In this document: positions 1-9,614 of the stretch, piece by piece | Layout of the letters: the number at the start of each line of letters is the position of its first letter | How positions within the stretch are numbered: the stretch's first letter is position 1 | Origin: Jannaschia seohaensis | GTDB lineage: Bacteria > Pseudomonadota > Alphaproteobacteria > Rhodobacterales > Rhodobacteraceae | Direction of reading: 5' to 3' | NCBI RefSeq assembly: GCF_900116765.1 | Contig: NZ_UETC01000004.1 | Coordinates: 62,001 to 126,000 of the forward strand | DNA: 64,000 nt | Made by a program: the position numbers and the translations under genes | The notes under the pieces: model-generated | The model's input: the letters and a program-made list of their open reading frames with translations, nothing else | The model's database searches: none | Told to the model about the DNA's origin: nothing

Positions 1-1
1 C

Positions 2-76
2 GGATTCCGGCGGTCGCGCAGTCAGGTCGCCGCCGAGATGTCGCGGGCCTTGGCGCGCGGCGCCCGCAATCGCTGA
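2..76 (+). CDS. C-terminal end of GTA tail gene g11 (partial)
   Basis: An open frame enters from the left edge and stops at TGA 74-76. Its last residues (GFRRSRSQVAAEMSRALARG then ARNR) are Arg/Ala rich. Its position immediately before g12 is where GTA clusters carry the g11 tail tape-measure-like gene. Only about 24 residues are in the window, so the assignment rests on gene order rather than on a domain. Confidence 0.55.
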   Translation, partial: GFRRSRSQVAAEMSRALARGARNR

Positions 77-88
77 GGGAGGTGAGCC

Positions 89-721
89 ATGGGCTTTCAC
101 GAGATACGGTTTCCGACGGCGCTCTCTTTCGGGAGCGTCGGCGGGCCGGAGCGGCTGACCGAGATCGTCGCGCTGGCAAATGGGCATGAGGAGCGGAACA
201 CGCCCTGGGCTCATTCGCGGCGGCGCTACGATGCGGGGATCGGGATGCGGTCCCTAGACAATCTGGCCGAGCTGATCGCCTTTTTCGAGGCACGGCGTGG
301 GCGGCTCTATGGGTTCAGGTGGAAAGACTGGGCGGATCACCTTTCCTGTGGGCCGTCCGGGGTGCCGGGTCCTGGGGATCAGGTGATCGGCTTTGGCGAC
401 GGAAGTGCGACGGAATTCGCGTTGACGAAGACCTACGCCTCGGGTGGCGCGGATTATGTGCGGCCGATCACCAAGCCGGTGGAAGGCAGTGTGCGGGTCG
501 CGGTGGACGGAATCGAAGTCGCCGAAGGCGCCGGGTTCACAGTCGATCCGACGACGGGGCTCGTCAGTCTGAACGTCACGCCAGGGTCGGGGCTGGTGGT
601 CTCGGCCGGTTTCGCTTTCGACGTTCCGGTGCGGTTCGACACGGATGCGATCCGGATCTCGGCAGCGGGGTTCCAGGCGGGCGAAGTGCCGGACGTCCCG
701 GTCGTGGAGCTGCGCGCATGA
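89..721 (+). CDS. GTA protein g12 (DUF2460 / TIGR02217 family)
   Basis: A 210-residue phage-tail-related protein of the DUF2460/TIGR02217 family, which corresponds to orfg12 of the Rhodobacter capsulatus gene transfer agent. The N-terminus (GFHEIRFPTALSFGS) and the block WAHSRRRYDAGIG are recognisable family features, and length is normal. An AGGGAGGTGAG Shine-Dalgarno precedes the ATG. Its stop overlaps the ATG of the next gene (ATGA), so translation is probably coupled. It should form part of the distal tail (hub/baseplate) of the particle. Identification comes from family features plus the g12-g15 order. Confidence 0.9.
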   Translation: MGFHEIRFPTALSFGSVGGPERLTEIVALANGHEERNTPWAHSRRRYDAGIGMRSLDNLAELIAFFEARRGRLYGFRWKDWADHLSCGPSGVPGPGDQVIGFGDGSATEFALTKTYASGGADYVRPITKPVEGSVRVAVDGIEVAEGAGFTVDPTTGLVSLNVTPGSGLVVSAGFAFDVPVRFDTDAIRISAAGFQAGEVPDVPVVELRA

Positions 722-1587
722 CCGGTCTGCTGGGACGCTTCGCGGGAGGTGTGAGCACGATCTGTCGGGCTTGGGTGCTGACGCGGACGGATGGTCGTGT
801 GTTCGGCTTCACCGATCACGATGCTTCGCTGACGGTGGATGGCGTGACCTGCGTGGCGGAGTCGGGGATGACGGCAGGCGCGCTGGAGGCCGCCACGGGG
901 CTGTCGGTGGACAACACCGAGGCCGTCGGAGCACTGCGTCACGATGGGCTGACCGAAGCGGACATGCGCGCGGGCCGGTGGGATGATGCTGCCGTGGTGG
1001 CCTATCTCGTGGATTGGCGGCTGCCCTCGGCTTTCGAAGTGGTGTTTCGCGGGACGCTTGGGGAATTGAGCGTGGGCGAGGGCGCCTTTACCGCCGAGCT
1101 GCGCGGGCTCTCGGAGGCTCTGAACCGCGTGCGGGGCCGCGTCTACCAGCCGCGCTGTGATGCCGTTCTGGGCGATTTGCGCTGCGGGGTCGATTTGGCC
1201 GATCCCACCTTCTTCGGCGAGGGCGTCGTGGATGCGGTCGAGGAGGGTCGGGTGCTCAGCCTGTCGGGGCTGGCGGCATTCGCGGATGGCTGGTTCGCCC
1301 GGGGTCGGATCGAGGTCTTGGATGGGGCGGCGGCCGGTCTTGTGGAGCAGATAAAGCGCGACGTGGGACAAGCCGAGCGGCGTGTCGAGCTTTGGGGCGC
1401 GCTGCGCGCCGATCTGGCTGTGGGAGATCGGGTTCGCGTCGAGGCGGGCTGCGACAAACGGGCGGAGACATGCCGCGCGAAGTTCTCTAACTTTTGGAAC
1501 TTTCGAGGGTTTCCGCATATCCCTGGGGACGACTGGCTGATGGCCTATCCGACATCGGGCAAGCGTAACGATGGCGGGCGGCTGTGA
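718..1587 (+). CDS. GTA protein g13 (DUF2163 / phage BR0599 family)
   Basis: A 289-residue protein of the DUF2163 family with a C-terminal phage BR0599-like region, matching GTA orfg13, a hub component at the tail tip. Visible features are CRAWVLTRTDGRVFGFTDHD near residues 16-35, the conserved pattern YQPRCDAVLGDLRCGV near residue 142, and a C-terminal Cys-rich block (CDKRAETCRAKF, then FRGFPHIPG). The conserved cysteines are intact. I chose the ATG at 718 because it overlaps the g12 stop. The next gene starts inside its last codons. Confidence 0.9.
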   Translation: MTGLLGRFAGGVSTICRAWVLTRTDGRVFGFTDHDASLTVDGVTCVAESGMTAGALEAATGLSVDNTEAVGALRHDGLTEADMRAGRWDDAAVVAYLVDWRLPSAFEVVFRGTLGELSVGEGAFTAELRGLSEALNRVRGRVYQPRCDAVLGDLRCGVDLADPTFFGEGVVDAVEEGRVLSLSGLAAFADGWFARGRIEVLDGAAAGLVEQIKRDVGQAERRVELWGALRADLAVGDRVRVEAGCDKRAETCRAKFSNFWNFRGFPHIPGDDWLMAYPTSGKRNDGGRL

Positions 1588-2012
1588 ACCGCGTCGTCAA
1601 TGAGGCGCGGCGGTGGCTGGGCACGCCCTACATGCACCAAGCCTCTGTGCGGGGCGCGGGGACGGATTGCCTGGGGCTGATCCGTGGCGTGTGGCGGGCC
1701 CTCTACGGCAACGAGCCTGAGGTCGTACCGCGATACAGTGCCGATTGGGCGGAGCCGCAGCGCGATGAGGTGCTCTGGCGGGCGGCGTTACGCCATTTGG
1801 TTCCGGTCCCGCCCGAGCGGGCGCTGACATCCGGGGAGTGCCTGCTGTTCCGGATGCGCGACGGTAGCGTCGCCAAGCATCTCGGCATCGTAGGTCTGGA
1901 CGGACCCATGCCAAGCTTCATTCACGCCTATAGCGGGCGCGGCGTGGTCGAAAGCCCGCTGTCTCGCCCTTGGGTGCGCCGTATCGCGGCGCGCTTCGAC
2001 TTTCCCGCCTGA
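1584..2012 (+). CDS. GTA NlpC/P60-type peptidase g14
   Basis: A 142-residue NlpC/P60-superfamily cell-wall hydrolase, equivalent to GTA orfg14. The catalytic cysteine is in GTDCLGL (Cys29) and the histidine is probably His99 in KHLGIV. It probably opens peptidoglycan locally during particle entry. The start is GTG at 1584, overlapping the g13 stop by four bases; a tight, phage-like gene junction. No signal peptide is present, as expected for a particle-borne enzyme. Length and motifs look complete. Confidence 0.9.
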   Translation: MNRVVNEARRWLGTPYMHQASVRGAGTDCLGLIRGVWRALYGNEPEVVPRYSADWAEPQRDEVLWRAALRHLVPVPPERALTSGECLLFRMRDGSVAKHLGIVGLDGPMPSFIHAYSGRGVVESPLSRPWVRRIAARFDFPA

Positions 2013-2035
2013 GGCGGCACGGAAGGACCTGACAC

Positions 2036-5000
2036 ATGGCGACACTCGTTCTTGGCGCGGCTGGCGCCGCTATTGGTGGCAGCCTTGGCGGCTCCGTCCT
2101 GGGCTTGAGCGCAGCGGTGATCGGGCGGGCGGCTGGCGCCACGCTCGGCCGCGTGCTGGATCAGCACATATTGGGCGGTGGCGCGGATGCCATCGAGCAT
2201 GGGCGGATCGACCGGTTTCGTCTGACCGGTGCGGCGGAGGGCGCGACCGTGCCCCGCGTGACCGGGCGGATGCGCGTGGGGGGCCAGGTGATCTGGGCCA
2301 GCCGGTTCAAGGAAAGCCGCGAGACGAGCGGTGGGGGCGGCAAGGGGACGCCCAACACGCCTAAGACGACGACCTTTTCCTACTCCGTGTCCTTTGCGCT
2401 GGCGCTTTGCGAAGGTGAGATCCGGCGGATCGGGCGCATCTGGGCGGATGGGGAAGAAATCGCGCGAGATAGCGTTCAGCTGCGGCTCTATCACGGGAGC
2501 GAGGATCAGCAGCCGGACGCGCTGATCGAGGCGATCGAGGGGACCGGGCAAGCGCCGGCCTTTCGCGGGACGGCCTATGTGGTGATCGAGGATCTGGAAC
2601 TGGGACGGTTCGGGAACCGCGTGCCGCAGCTCTCTTTCGAAGTGGTGCGCGCGGCGGATGCGCCGGAGATCGGCTCGCCCGTTTCGGACCTGATCCGCGG
2701 CGTGGCCATCGTGCCTGGCACCGGGGAATATTCGCTGGCCACTTCGCCGGTGCATTTCGACTATGGCGGCGGGCTGAAGGACGCGGCGAACGTCAATACG
2801 GTGCAAGAGATCTCCGATTTTGAGGTCTCGCTGCGTGACCTGACGGAGGAGCTACCGCAGGTCGGGGCCGCGTCGCTCGTGGTGTCCTGGTTCGGCGACG
2901 ATCTGCGTTGCGGTGCTTGCCGCCTGCGGCCGCGGGTGGAGCAGACCGAGTTCGACGGCACGCCGATGGCGTGGGAAGTCAGTGGCATGGACCGGGCCTC
3001 GGCAGAGACCGTGCCGTTGGCGGATGGACGGCCTGTCTATGGCGGGACGCCTGCGGACGCGGCCGTGATCGAAGCGATTCAGGGGCTGACCGGGCGGGGC
3101 ATCGACGTCACGTTCTATCCTTTCATTCTGATGGAGCAGCTTGCGGGCAATGGCTTGCCAGATCCGTATGGGCAACCGGAGCAAGCTGCACTGCCGTGGC
3201 GGGGACGGATCACGACGGCTCTCGCGCCCGGACAGCCTGGGACGACGGACCGGACAGCGGCGGCGCGCGCGGAGGTCGACGCGTTCTTCGGCACGGTGCG
3301 TGCATCTGACTTCGCGCTTTCCGGTGGAGACGTGGTGTATTCCGGCCCCGCGGAGCTCAGCTATTCCCGCTTCATCCTGCACTACGCTGCGCTTTGCGCA
3401 GCGGCAGGCGGCGTCGAGGGGTTCTGCATCGGATCCGAAATGCGTGGTCTGACGCGGATCCGGGCCGATGGCGACAGCTTTCCGGCAGTGGAGCGTCTGC
3501 GGGATCTGTTGGAGGATGTGCGCCTGTTGCTGCCTGGCGCGAAGCTCGGCTATGCGGCGGATTGGTCGGAGTATTTCGGGTATCATCCGTCGGATACGGG
3601 GGATGTCCATTTCCATCTCGACCCGGTCTGGTCGCATCCGGATTGCGACTTCGTCGGGATCGACAACTACATGCCTCTGACGGACTGGCGGGATGGATCC
3701 GACCATCTGGACGCGGGTCACGGGAGCATCCTGAACCCTGGCTATCTGCGCGCCGGGGTGATCGGCGGCGAGGGCTACGATTGGTATTATCCGGACGCGG
3801 CGGCCCGTGACGCGCAGGCCCGCGCGCCCATCACAGACGGGGCGTATGGTGAGCCTTGGGTGTTCCGCTACAAGGATTTGCAGGGCTGGTGGTCGAACAT
3901 GCACCACGACCGCATCAGCGGCGTGCGGCAGGCGAGCCCGACCGGCTGGGTGCCTATGTCCAAGCCGATCCGTTTCACCGAGTACGGCTGTGCAGCCATC
4001 GACAAGGGAACGAACCAGCCCAACAAATTCCTCGATCCGAAATCTTCGGAGTCACGGCTGCCGCACTACTCGGCGGGGACGCGGGACGATGCGGTGCAGC
4101 AGGGCTATCTCGATGCGATGCTCCATGTCTGGAGTGACGCCGCGAACAACCCGGTTTCGGCGCTCTACGGGGCGCCGATGCTGGACTTGGATCACAGCTT
4201 CGTCTGGGCCTGGGACGCGCGGCCCTGGCCGGCATTCCCCCAGTTGCTGGATTACTGGAATGACGGGGCGAATTACGCCCGGGGCCACTGGGTGAACGGG
4301 CGTAGCGGATTGCAGTCGCTGGCGCAGACAATCGCCGAAATTTGCCGTGACGCCGGTATCGTCGACGTCGATGTCTCAGCGGTGCGCGGGGTGCTGCGCG
4401 GCCACCAGACGGATGACGTTCAGAGCGGCCGAGCCGATCTGCAGTCCTTGCTACTGGCCTATGCTGTGGAGGCGGTCGAGACGGGCGGTAAGCTGGTCTT
4501 TGGGATGCGTGAAGTGCCTCGGATACATGATGTGTCCGTGGATGACCTCGTCCGGGCGGAGGGGCCGACCCGTTCGCTGACGCGAAGCGCCGTCGCCGAG
4601 ATCCCGGGGCGTGTCCGCGTCGGATATGGCGATGCGATGGGCCAGTTCGAGGCGCGTATGGCGGAAGCCGTGCATCCTGGATCGACAGGTCTGCCTGTCG
4701 ATGAGTCGTCCTTTCCGCTCTCCCTGACAGCTGGCGAAGGTCATGCCCTGGCCGAACGGTTCCTGGCCCAGGCGCGCGTGGCGCGCGATGGGTTGGAATG
4801 CGGGCTTGGGCCGTCCCGTCGCGACGTGGCGCCGGGCGATCTCCTCCGTTTCGAGGGCGAGGCGGAGCGGTGGCGGATCGACCGCATTCAAGATGAGGGC
4901 ATGCGTTTGATCCGGGCGCGCCGCGTTGAACCTACCTCGTTTCGGCCGGGCGGTGACAGCGAGGACCCCATTGCCCGTCCCAGGCCATCGGCGCCGCTCC

Positions 5001-5923
5001 CGGTGGAGGCGGTCTTTCTGGACCTTCCGCTGTTGACCGGGGAAGAAGTGCCGCGTGCTCCCTATGTGGCAGCCGCGGCCTCGCCCTGGCCCGGAACCGT
5101 CGCCGTCCAATCATCCGTCGAGGATAGCGGCTATGTCTTCGACACCGCTCTGGATGTGCCCGCGGCGATGGGTGTGACACTATCGGAGCTTCCTTCCGCA
5201 TCGCCTGGGCGTTGGGACAGGGGCGCCGACCTCCTGGTTCGAATACCAGGTGCGGAGCTTCAGAGCGTTTCGGACACGGCGCTTCGGGCAGGGGCAAATG
5301 CCCTGGCGATCGGGAGCGGCGCGACGCAGGGATGGGAGATCCTGCAGTTCCGGGATGCAAGCCTGGTGGAACCGGATGTCTGGGCTCTCTCCATGCGGCT
5401 GCGAGGCCAAAGGGGCACGACGATCCCGGCAAATTGGCCCCTGGGCGCGCAGGTGGTGATTCTGGATGGCGCGTTGGGTCAGGTGCATGTGACCGCAAAC
5501 GGCGTCGGGCTCCCCCGCCATTATCGATTGGGGGCGGCTCGCCTGCCGCTTGACCACCCAAGCGTCATCCATCGCGAGGTGACACCGCATGCCGTCGGGC
5601 TGCGTCCCTTTTCGCCCGTCCATCTGCGGGCCGACTGGGTCGGGGGCGATCTCGCGATCCAGTGGGTGCGGAGGACGCGGGCCGTGGGCGAGGCTTGGGG
5701 CACGGCGGATGTGCCGCTCGCGGAAGCGTCGGAGCGCTACCGTATCGAGGTCTCCGACGATCTTGGCGCGACGCTTGTCACGAATGCGTCCAGCTCGACC
5801 GCCGTCATCAGCGCCGCAGAACTGACTGCGAGCGGTCTGACGGTCGCGCCGTTCCGCATTCGTGTGGCTCAGATCTCGGACGTGGTCGGTCCGGGCGCGT
5901 GGGCGGAAATGACGCTCTCGTGA
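2036..5923 (+). CDS. GTA host-specificity / tail tip protein g15
   Basis: A 1295-residue tail protein corresponding to GTA orfg15, the large megatron-like protein at the tip of the tail that contacts the recipient cell. The N-terminus is Gly/Ala rich (a phage-tail feature). The GTA TIM-barrel-like domain covers roughly residues 430-690, with FCIGSEMRGLTRIR, WSEYFGYHP, GIDNYMPLTDW and FTEYGCAAIDKGTNQPNKF. A phage tail_3-like domain follows, and the C-terminal third is beta-rich with an FN3-like ending. The ATG follows a GGAAGG site. It appears full length and closes the GTA structural cluster; no terminator is obvious before cysE. Confidence 0.92.
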   Translation: MATLVLGAAGAAIGGSLGGSVLGLSAAVIGRAAGATLGRVLDQHILGGGADAIEHGRIDRFRLTGAAEGATVPRVTGRMRVGGQVIWASRFKESRETSGGGGKGTPNTPKTTTFSYSVSFALALCEGEIRRIGRIWADGEEIARDSVQLRLYHGSEDQQPDALIEAIEGTGQAPAFRGTAYVVIEDLELGRFGNRVPQLSFEVVRAADAPEIGSPVSDLIRGVAIVPGTGEYSLATSPVHFDYGGGLKDAANVNTVQEISDFEVSLRDLTEELPQVGAASLVVSWFGDDLRCGACRLRPRVEQTEFDGTPMAWEVSGMDRASAETVPLADGRPVYGGTPADAAVIEAIQGLTGRGIDVTFYPFILMEQLAGNGLPDPYGQPEQAALPWRGRITTALAPGQPGTTDRTAAARAEVDAFFGTVRASDFALSGGDVVYSGPAELSYSRFILHYAALCAAAGGVEGFCIGSEMRGLTRIRADGDSFPAVERLRDLLEDVRLLLPGAKLGYAADWSEYFGYHPSDTGDVHFHLDPVWSHPDCDFVGIDNYMPLTDWRDGSDHLDAGHGSILNPGYLRAGVIGGEGYDWYYPDAAARDAQARAPITDGAYGEPWVFRYKDLQGWWSNMHHDRISGVRQASPTGWVPMSKPIRFTEYGCAAIDKGTNQPNKFLDPKSSESRLPHYSAGTRDDAVQQGYLDAMLHVWSDAANNPVSALYGAPMLDLDHSFVWAWDARPWPAFPQLLDYWNDGANYARGHWVNGRSGLQSLAQTIAEICRDAGIVDVDVSAVRGVLRGHQTDDVQSGRADLQSLLLAYAVEAVETGGKLVFGMREVPRIHDVSVDDLVRAEGPTRSLTRSAVAEIPGRVRVGYGDAMGQFEARMAEAVHPGSTGLPVDESSFPLSLTAGEGHALAERFLAQARVARDGLECGLGPSRRDVAPGDLLRFEGEAERWRIDRIQDEGMRLIRARRVEPTSFRPGGDSEDPIARPRPSAPLPVEAVFLDLPLLTGEEVPRAPYVAAAASPWPGTVAVQSSVEDSGYVFDTALDVPAAMGVTLSELPSASPGRWDRGADLLVRIPGAELQSVSDTALRAGANALAIGSGATQGWEILQFRDASLVEPDVWALSMRLRGQRGTTIPANWPLGAQVVILDGALGQVHVTANGVGLPRHYRLGAARLPLDHPSVIHREVTPHAVGLRPFSPVHLRADWVGGDLAIQWVRRTRAVGEAWGTADVPLAEASERYRIEVSDDLGATLVTNASSSTAVISAAELTASGLTVAPFRIRVAQISDVVGPGAWAEMTLS

Positions 5924-5997
5924 CAATGTGACGAATGGCTTACGCCCTGGGCCAGAAAGGCCTAGTATCATGACGCGACACGAGCACGAGGCGCGCC

Positions 5998-6816
5998 ATG
6001 ACCCGGACAGACACCAATATCCGTTCCGTCGATTTCGTTTGGGAGCAGGCGCTGAGCGAGGCTTCTGATGCCATCGCTGCCGAGCCTCTCCTGGGCGGCC
6101 TCGTGCATTCGTCGATCTTGCACCATGCTTCGCTCGAGAACGCGTTGGCCCATCGTTTCGCCCAGAAACTGGCGTCGCAGGAGATGGGCGAGCAATTGCT
6201 GCGCGAAATCGCGGACCAAGCCTATGGCGAAGACCTGGATCTGGGCCAAGCCGCGCGCGCCGATATAGTCGCGGTTTTCGAGCGCGATCCTGCCTGCCAT
6301 CGGTTTCTGCAGCCTCTTCTGTTTTTCAAGGGATTCCAAGCTGTTCAAGCCTATCGAGTTTCAAACTGGCTTTGGCGGAAGGGACGGCAGGATCTTGCCT
6401 ATTTCGTCCAGATGCGGATCAGCGAAGCCTTTGGCGTCGACATTCATCCTGGCGCGAGGATTGGCCGCGGGATCATGATCGACCACGCGCATTCCATCGT
6501 GATCGGCGAGACCGCCGTGGTCGGGGACAATGTGTCCATGCTGCATTCCGTGACCTTGGGCGGCACCGGCAAGGAGCATCATGATCGACATCCGAAAATT
6601 GGCAACGGCGTCTTAATCGGAGCCGGAGCGAAGGTGCTCGGGAACATCAAGGTCGGCCACTGCTCTCGCATCGCGGCCGGATCGGTCGTGCTGGAAGAGG
6701 TTCCGCCGATGAAGACTGTCGCAGGCGTTCCGGCCCGCATCGTCGGAGAGGCGGGCTGTGCGCAGCCCTCCACCATGATGGACCAGTTGATCGGAATCCG
6801 CGGCCCGGACGCCTGA
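5998..6816 (+). CDS. cysE: Serine O-acetyltransferase
   Basis: Transfers acetyl from acetyl-CoA to L-serine, giving O-acetylserine for cysteine synthesis. The 272-residue protein has the helical N-terminal SAT domain (residues about 20-125) and left-handed hexapeptide repeats toward the C-terminus (DIHPGARIGRGIMIDHAHSI, then NGVLIGAGAKVLGNIKVG). The catalytic His/Asp context DHAHSIVIGE and the acceptor loop TLGGTGKEH are present. A cysE directly after the GTA cluster is a conserved neighbourhood in Rhodobacterales. No regulatory site was recognised. Confidence 0.97.
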   Translation: MTRTDTNIRSVDFVWEQALSEASDAIAAEPLLGGLVHSSILHHASLENALAHRFAQKLASQEMGEQLLREIADQAYGEDLDLGQAARADIVAVFERDPACHRFLQPLLFFKGFQAVQAYRVSNWLWRKGRQDLAYFVQMRISEAFGVDIHPGARIGRGIMIDHAHSIVIGETAVVGDNVSMLHSVTLGGTGKEHHDRHPKIGNGVLIGAGAKVLGNIKVGHCSRIAAGSVVLEEVPPMKTVAGVPARIVGEAGCAQPSTMMDQLIGIRGPDA

Positions 6817-6884
6817 GAGACGGCCGGCATCGGGCCTGGTCCGGTAGCGCCGCGCCCGGATCCGTGATCGGGCGCGGCGGAGGC

Positions 6885-8225
6885 TCAGGCGAGCATCGTC
6901 ATCGGGTTTTCGAGGTTCTCGGCTAGCGCCTTCAGGAAGTCAGCCCCAAGCGCCCCGTCGATCACCCGGTGATCGACGCTGAGCGTTACCGACATGACGG
7001 TCGCCGCCGTGATTTCGCCATCGGCGCCGATGACCGGCTTCTTTACCCCCGAGCCCACCGCCAGGATCGAGCCGTGCGGCGGATTGATGACGGCGTCGAA
7101 ATTGTCGATGCCGAACATCCCGAGGTTGGAAATGGCGAAGCTGCCGCCCTGATACTCGTGAGGGGCGAGTTTGCGCTCGCGGGCGCGTGTCGCGAGGTCC
7201 TTCATCTCGGCGGATAGCGCCGACAGGGACTTGTGATGCGCGTCCTTGAGAACCGGCGTGAATAGGCCGCCCTCAATCGCGACGGCAACCGCCACATCCG
7301 ACGGTTTGAGCTTCAGGATGCGGTCGCCCGCCCAGACGGCATTGGCGTCCGGCACCTGCTGAAGGGCGATGGCGCCCGCCTTGATGATGAAGTCGTTCAC
7401 CGACAGCTTGACACCCCGCGATTCCAGTTGCTTATTCAACTGGCTGCGGAACTTGAGCAGCGCATCGAGCTTGATCTCCCGACGCAGATAGAAATGCGGG
7501 ATCGTCTGCTTCGCTTCGGTGAGGCGCGCGGCGATCGTCTTGCGCATCCCGTCGAGCTTGACCTCCTCGAAGTCGCGCCCCTCATACATCTTGAGAACGG
7601 TATCGGTGGCCATACCGGCAGGCATCGCCGGCTTCTGGCCCTGGGCTGCCGCTGCGGGCTTGGCTGCCTCGGCTTGCGGGGCAGCCGCAGGCGCCGCCTT
7701 CGACGGATCGAACGCCTCGACATCCGCTTTCACGATACGCCCACGCGGGCCGGAGCCCTTCACCTGCGACAGGTCGATCCCGCGATCCTTGGCTATACGC
7801 CGCGCGACCGGCGTGGCGAAGAGACGTTTGCCGTCGCCGCCACTTGGCGCCGGGGCCGGGGCGCTGTTGCCACCAGCTTCGCGGCCATAGCCCTTTTGGG
7901 GCTCGGTGTCCGGCGTAGGCTCCGCCGGAGCGGCATTGGAGGATCCGCCCGACGACGCGCTGTCGATGGCGGAGGCGTCCTCGCCCTCCTCCAGCAGCAC
8001 CGCGATCGGAGAGTTCACCTTCACGTTCTCGGTGCCCTCGGCCACGAGGATCTTGCCGACGATGCCTTCATCGACAGCCTCGAACTCCATCGTCGCCTTG
8101 TCGGTCTCGATTTCGGCCAGCAGGTCGCCGGAGGAGACGGTGTCCCCCTCCTTGACAAGCCATTTCGCCAGCGTGCCCTCCTCCATCGTGGGGCTGAGGG
8201 CGGGCATCAGGATTTCGGTCGCCAT
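6885..8225 (-). CDS. pdhC: Pyruvate dehydrogenase E2, dihydrolipoamide acetyltransferase
   Basis: Core acetyltransferase of the pyruvate dehydrogenase complex, 446 residues. A single lipoyl domain (1-85) carries the lipoylated Lys43 in ETDKATMEF. An Ala/Pro/Gly-rich linker leads to the peripheral-subunit-binding domain (about 135-172; [15 protein letters not shown]). The catalytic domain ends with the His-x3-Asp-Gly motif in [10 protein letters not shown]. It is last in the operon pdhA-pdhB-pdhC, 12 bases after pdhB. Its lipoyl domain is almost identical to the one on PdhB, pointing to a local duplication or gene conversion. Confidence 0.97.
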   Translation of the reverse strand: MATEILMPALSPTMEEGTLAKWLVKEGDTVSSGDLLAEIETDKATMEFEAVDEGIVGKILVAEGTENVKVNSPIAVLLEEGEDASAIDSASSGGSSNAAPAEPTPDTEPQKGYGREAGGNSAPAPAPSGGDGKRLFATPVARRIAKDRGIDLSQVKGSGPRGRIVKADVEAFDPSKAAPAAAPQAEAAKPAAAAQGQKPAMPAGMATDTVLKMYEGRDFEEVKLDGMRKTIAARLTEAKQTIPHFYLRREIKLDALLKFRSQLNKQLESRGVKLSVNDFIIKAGAIALQQVPDANAVWAGDRILKLKPSDVAVAVAIEGGLFTPVLKDAHHKSLSALSAEMKDLATRARERKLAPHEYQGGSFAISNLGMFGIDNFDAVINPPHGSILAVGSGVKKPVIGADGEITAATVMSVTLSVDHRVIDGALGADFLKALAENLENPMTMLA

Positions 8226-8237
8226 GTGCTGAGCCCC

Positions 8238-9614
8238 TTATTTGTAGGTCACTTTGCGGACGGCCTCGATCACCTCGTCGGTGGAGGTCAGCGCCAGCTT
8301 TTCGAGATTGGCCGCGTAGGGCATGGGCACGTCCTTGCCCGTGCAGGTCACGACCGGCGCATCGAGATAATCGAAGGCGCGCTGCATGATCGTCGAGGCC
8401 ATGTGGTCGCTGAAACTGGCCACAGGGAACCCTTCCTCGACCAGGACGCAGCGGTTCGTCTTCATCACCGAGGCAAGCACCGTGTCGTAGTCGACCGGGC
8501 GCAGGGTGCGAAGGTCGATCACTTCCGCCTCGATCCCGTCGCCTGCGAGCTTTTCAGCCGCCTCCAGCGCGTAGGTCATGCCGATCCCCCAAGAGACCAG
8601 CGTCACGTCCGAGCCCTCGCGCCAGATCTTCGCCTTGCCGAAGGGGATCGTGAAGTCGTCCAGCTTCGGCACGTCGAAGGACTTGCCGTAGAGGATCTCG
8701 TTTTCCAGGAAGATCACCGGGTTGGGGTCGCGGATGGCCGTTTTCATCAGGCCCTTCGCGTCGGCTGCCGAGTAGGGCATCACCACCTTCAGCCCCGGGA
8801 TCGAAGCATACCAGGCCGCATAGTCCTGCGAGTGCTGGGCGCCGACCCGCGCGGCCGCGCCGTTGGGCCCGCGGAACACCATCGGCGCGCCCATCTGGCC
8901 GCCCGACATATAGAGCGTCTTGGCCGCCGAGTTGATGATCTGGTCGATCGCCTGCATCGCGAAGTTGAAGGTCATGAATTCGACGATCGGACGCAAACCG
9001 CCGAAGGCCGCGCCGACGCCGATCCCGGCAAAGCCGTGCTCGGTGATCGGCGTGTCGATCACGCGCTTGGCGCCGAACTCGTCCAGCATGCCCTGGGTGA
9101 TCTTGTAGGCGCCGTTATACTCGGCGACCTCTTCACCCATGATGAAAACGTTCTCGTCGCGGCGCATCTCTTCGGACATGGCGTCGCGCAGCGCTTCGCG
9201 GACGGTCTGGCTGACCATCTCGGTCCCCTCGGGCCAGTCCGGGGAGGCGTTGGATTGCGGCGCCGGCGCCTCGCTGGCGACCTGAGCCGCGGCGGGGGCA
9301 GGGGCGGGGGCCTCGTCGCGGGCCTCCTGGGTAGGCGCCTCGGCGGTGGAGCCGATATCGTCGGCGCTCTCGCCCTCCTCCAGCAGGACGGCGATGGGCG
9401 AGTTGACCTTCACCCCTTCGGTGCCTTCTGCGACCAGGATCTTGCCGATCGTCCCCTCGTCGACGGCTTCGAATTCCATCGTCGCCTTGTCGGTCTCGAT
9501 CTCGGCCAGGATGTCGCCGGAGGAGACGGTGTCTCCCTCCTTCACCAGCCATTTCGCCAGCGTGCCCTCCTCCATCGTGGGGGAGAGGGCGGGCATCAGG
9601 ATCTCGGTCGCCAT
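8238..9614 (-). CDS. pdhB: Pyruvate dehydrogenase E1 beta with N-terminal lipoyl domain
   Basis: Beta subunit of the thiamine-diphosphate E1 component, 458 residues instead of about 330 because a lipoyl domain (1-85, Lys43 in ETDKATMEF) and an Ala/Pro/Glu linker (about 90-130) are fused in front. This architecture is known in alphaproteobacteria. The E1-beta body begins near [14 protein letters not shown] and contains [11 protein letters not shown] and the TPP-domain segment [17 protein letters not shown]. The gene stop overlaps nothing; the ATG lies next to the pdhA stop at 9615. Probably translated coupled with pdhA. Confidence 0.97.
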   Translation of the reverse strand: MATEILMPALSPTMEEGTLAKWLVKEGDTVSSGDILAEIETDKATMEFEAVDEGTIGKILVAEGTEGVKVNSPIAVLLEEGESADDIGSTAEAPTQEARDEAPAPAPAAAQVASEAPAPQSNASPDWPEGTEMVSQTVREALRDAMSEEMRRDENVFIMGEEVAEYNGAYKITQGMLDEFGAKRVIDTPITEHGFAGIGVGAAFGGLRPIVEFMTFNFAMQAIDQIINSAAKTLYMSGGQMGAPMVFRGPNGAAARVGAQHSQDYAAWYASIPGLKVVMPYSAADAKGLMKTAIRDPNPVIFLENEILYGKSFDVPKLDDFTIPFGKAKIWREGSDVTLVSWGIGMTYALEAAEKLAGDGIEAEVIDLRTLRPVDYDTVLASVMKTNRCVLVEEGFPVASFSDHMASTIMQRAFDYLDAPVVTCTGKDVPMPYAANLEKLALTSTDEVIEAVRKVTYK

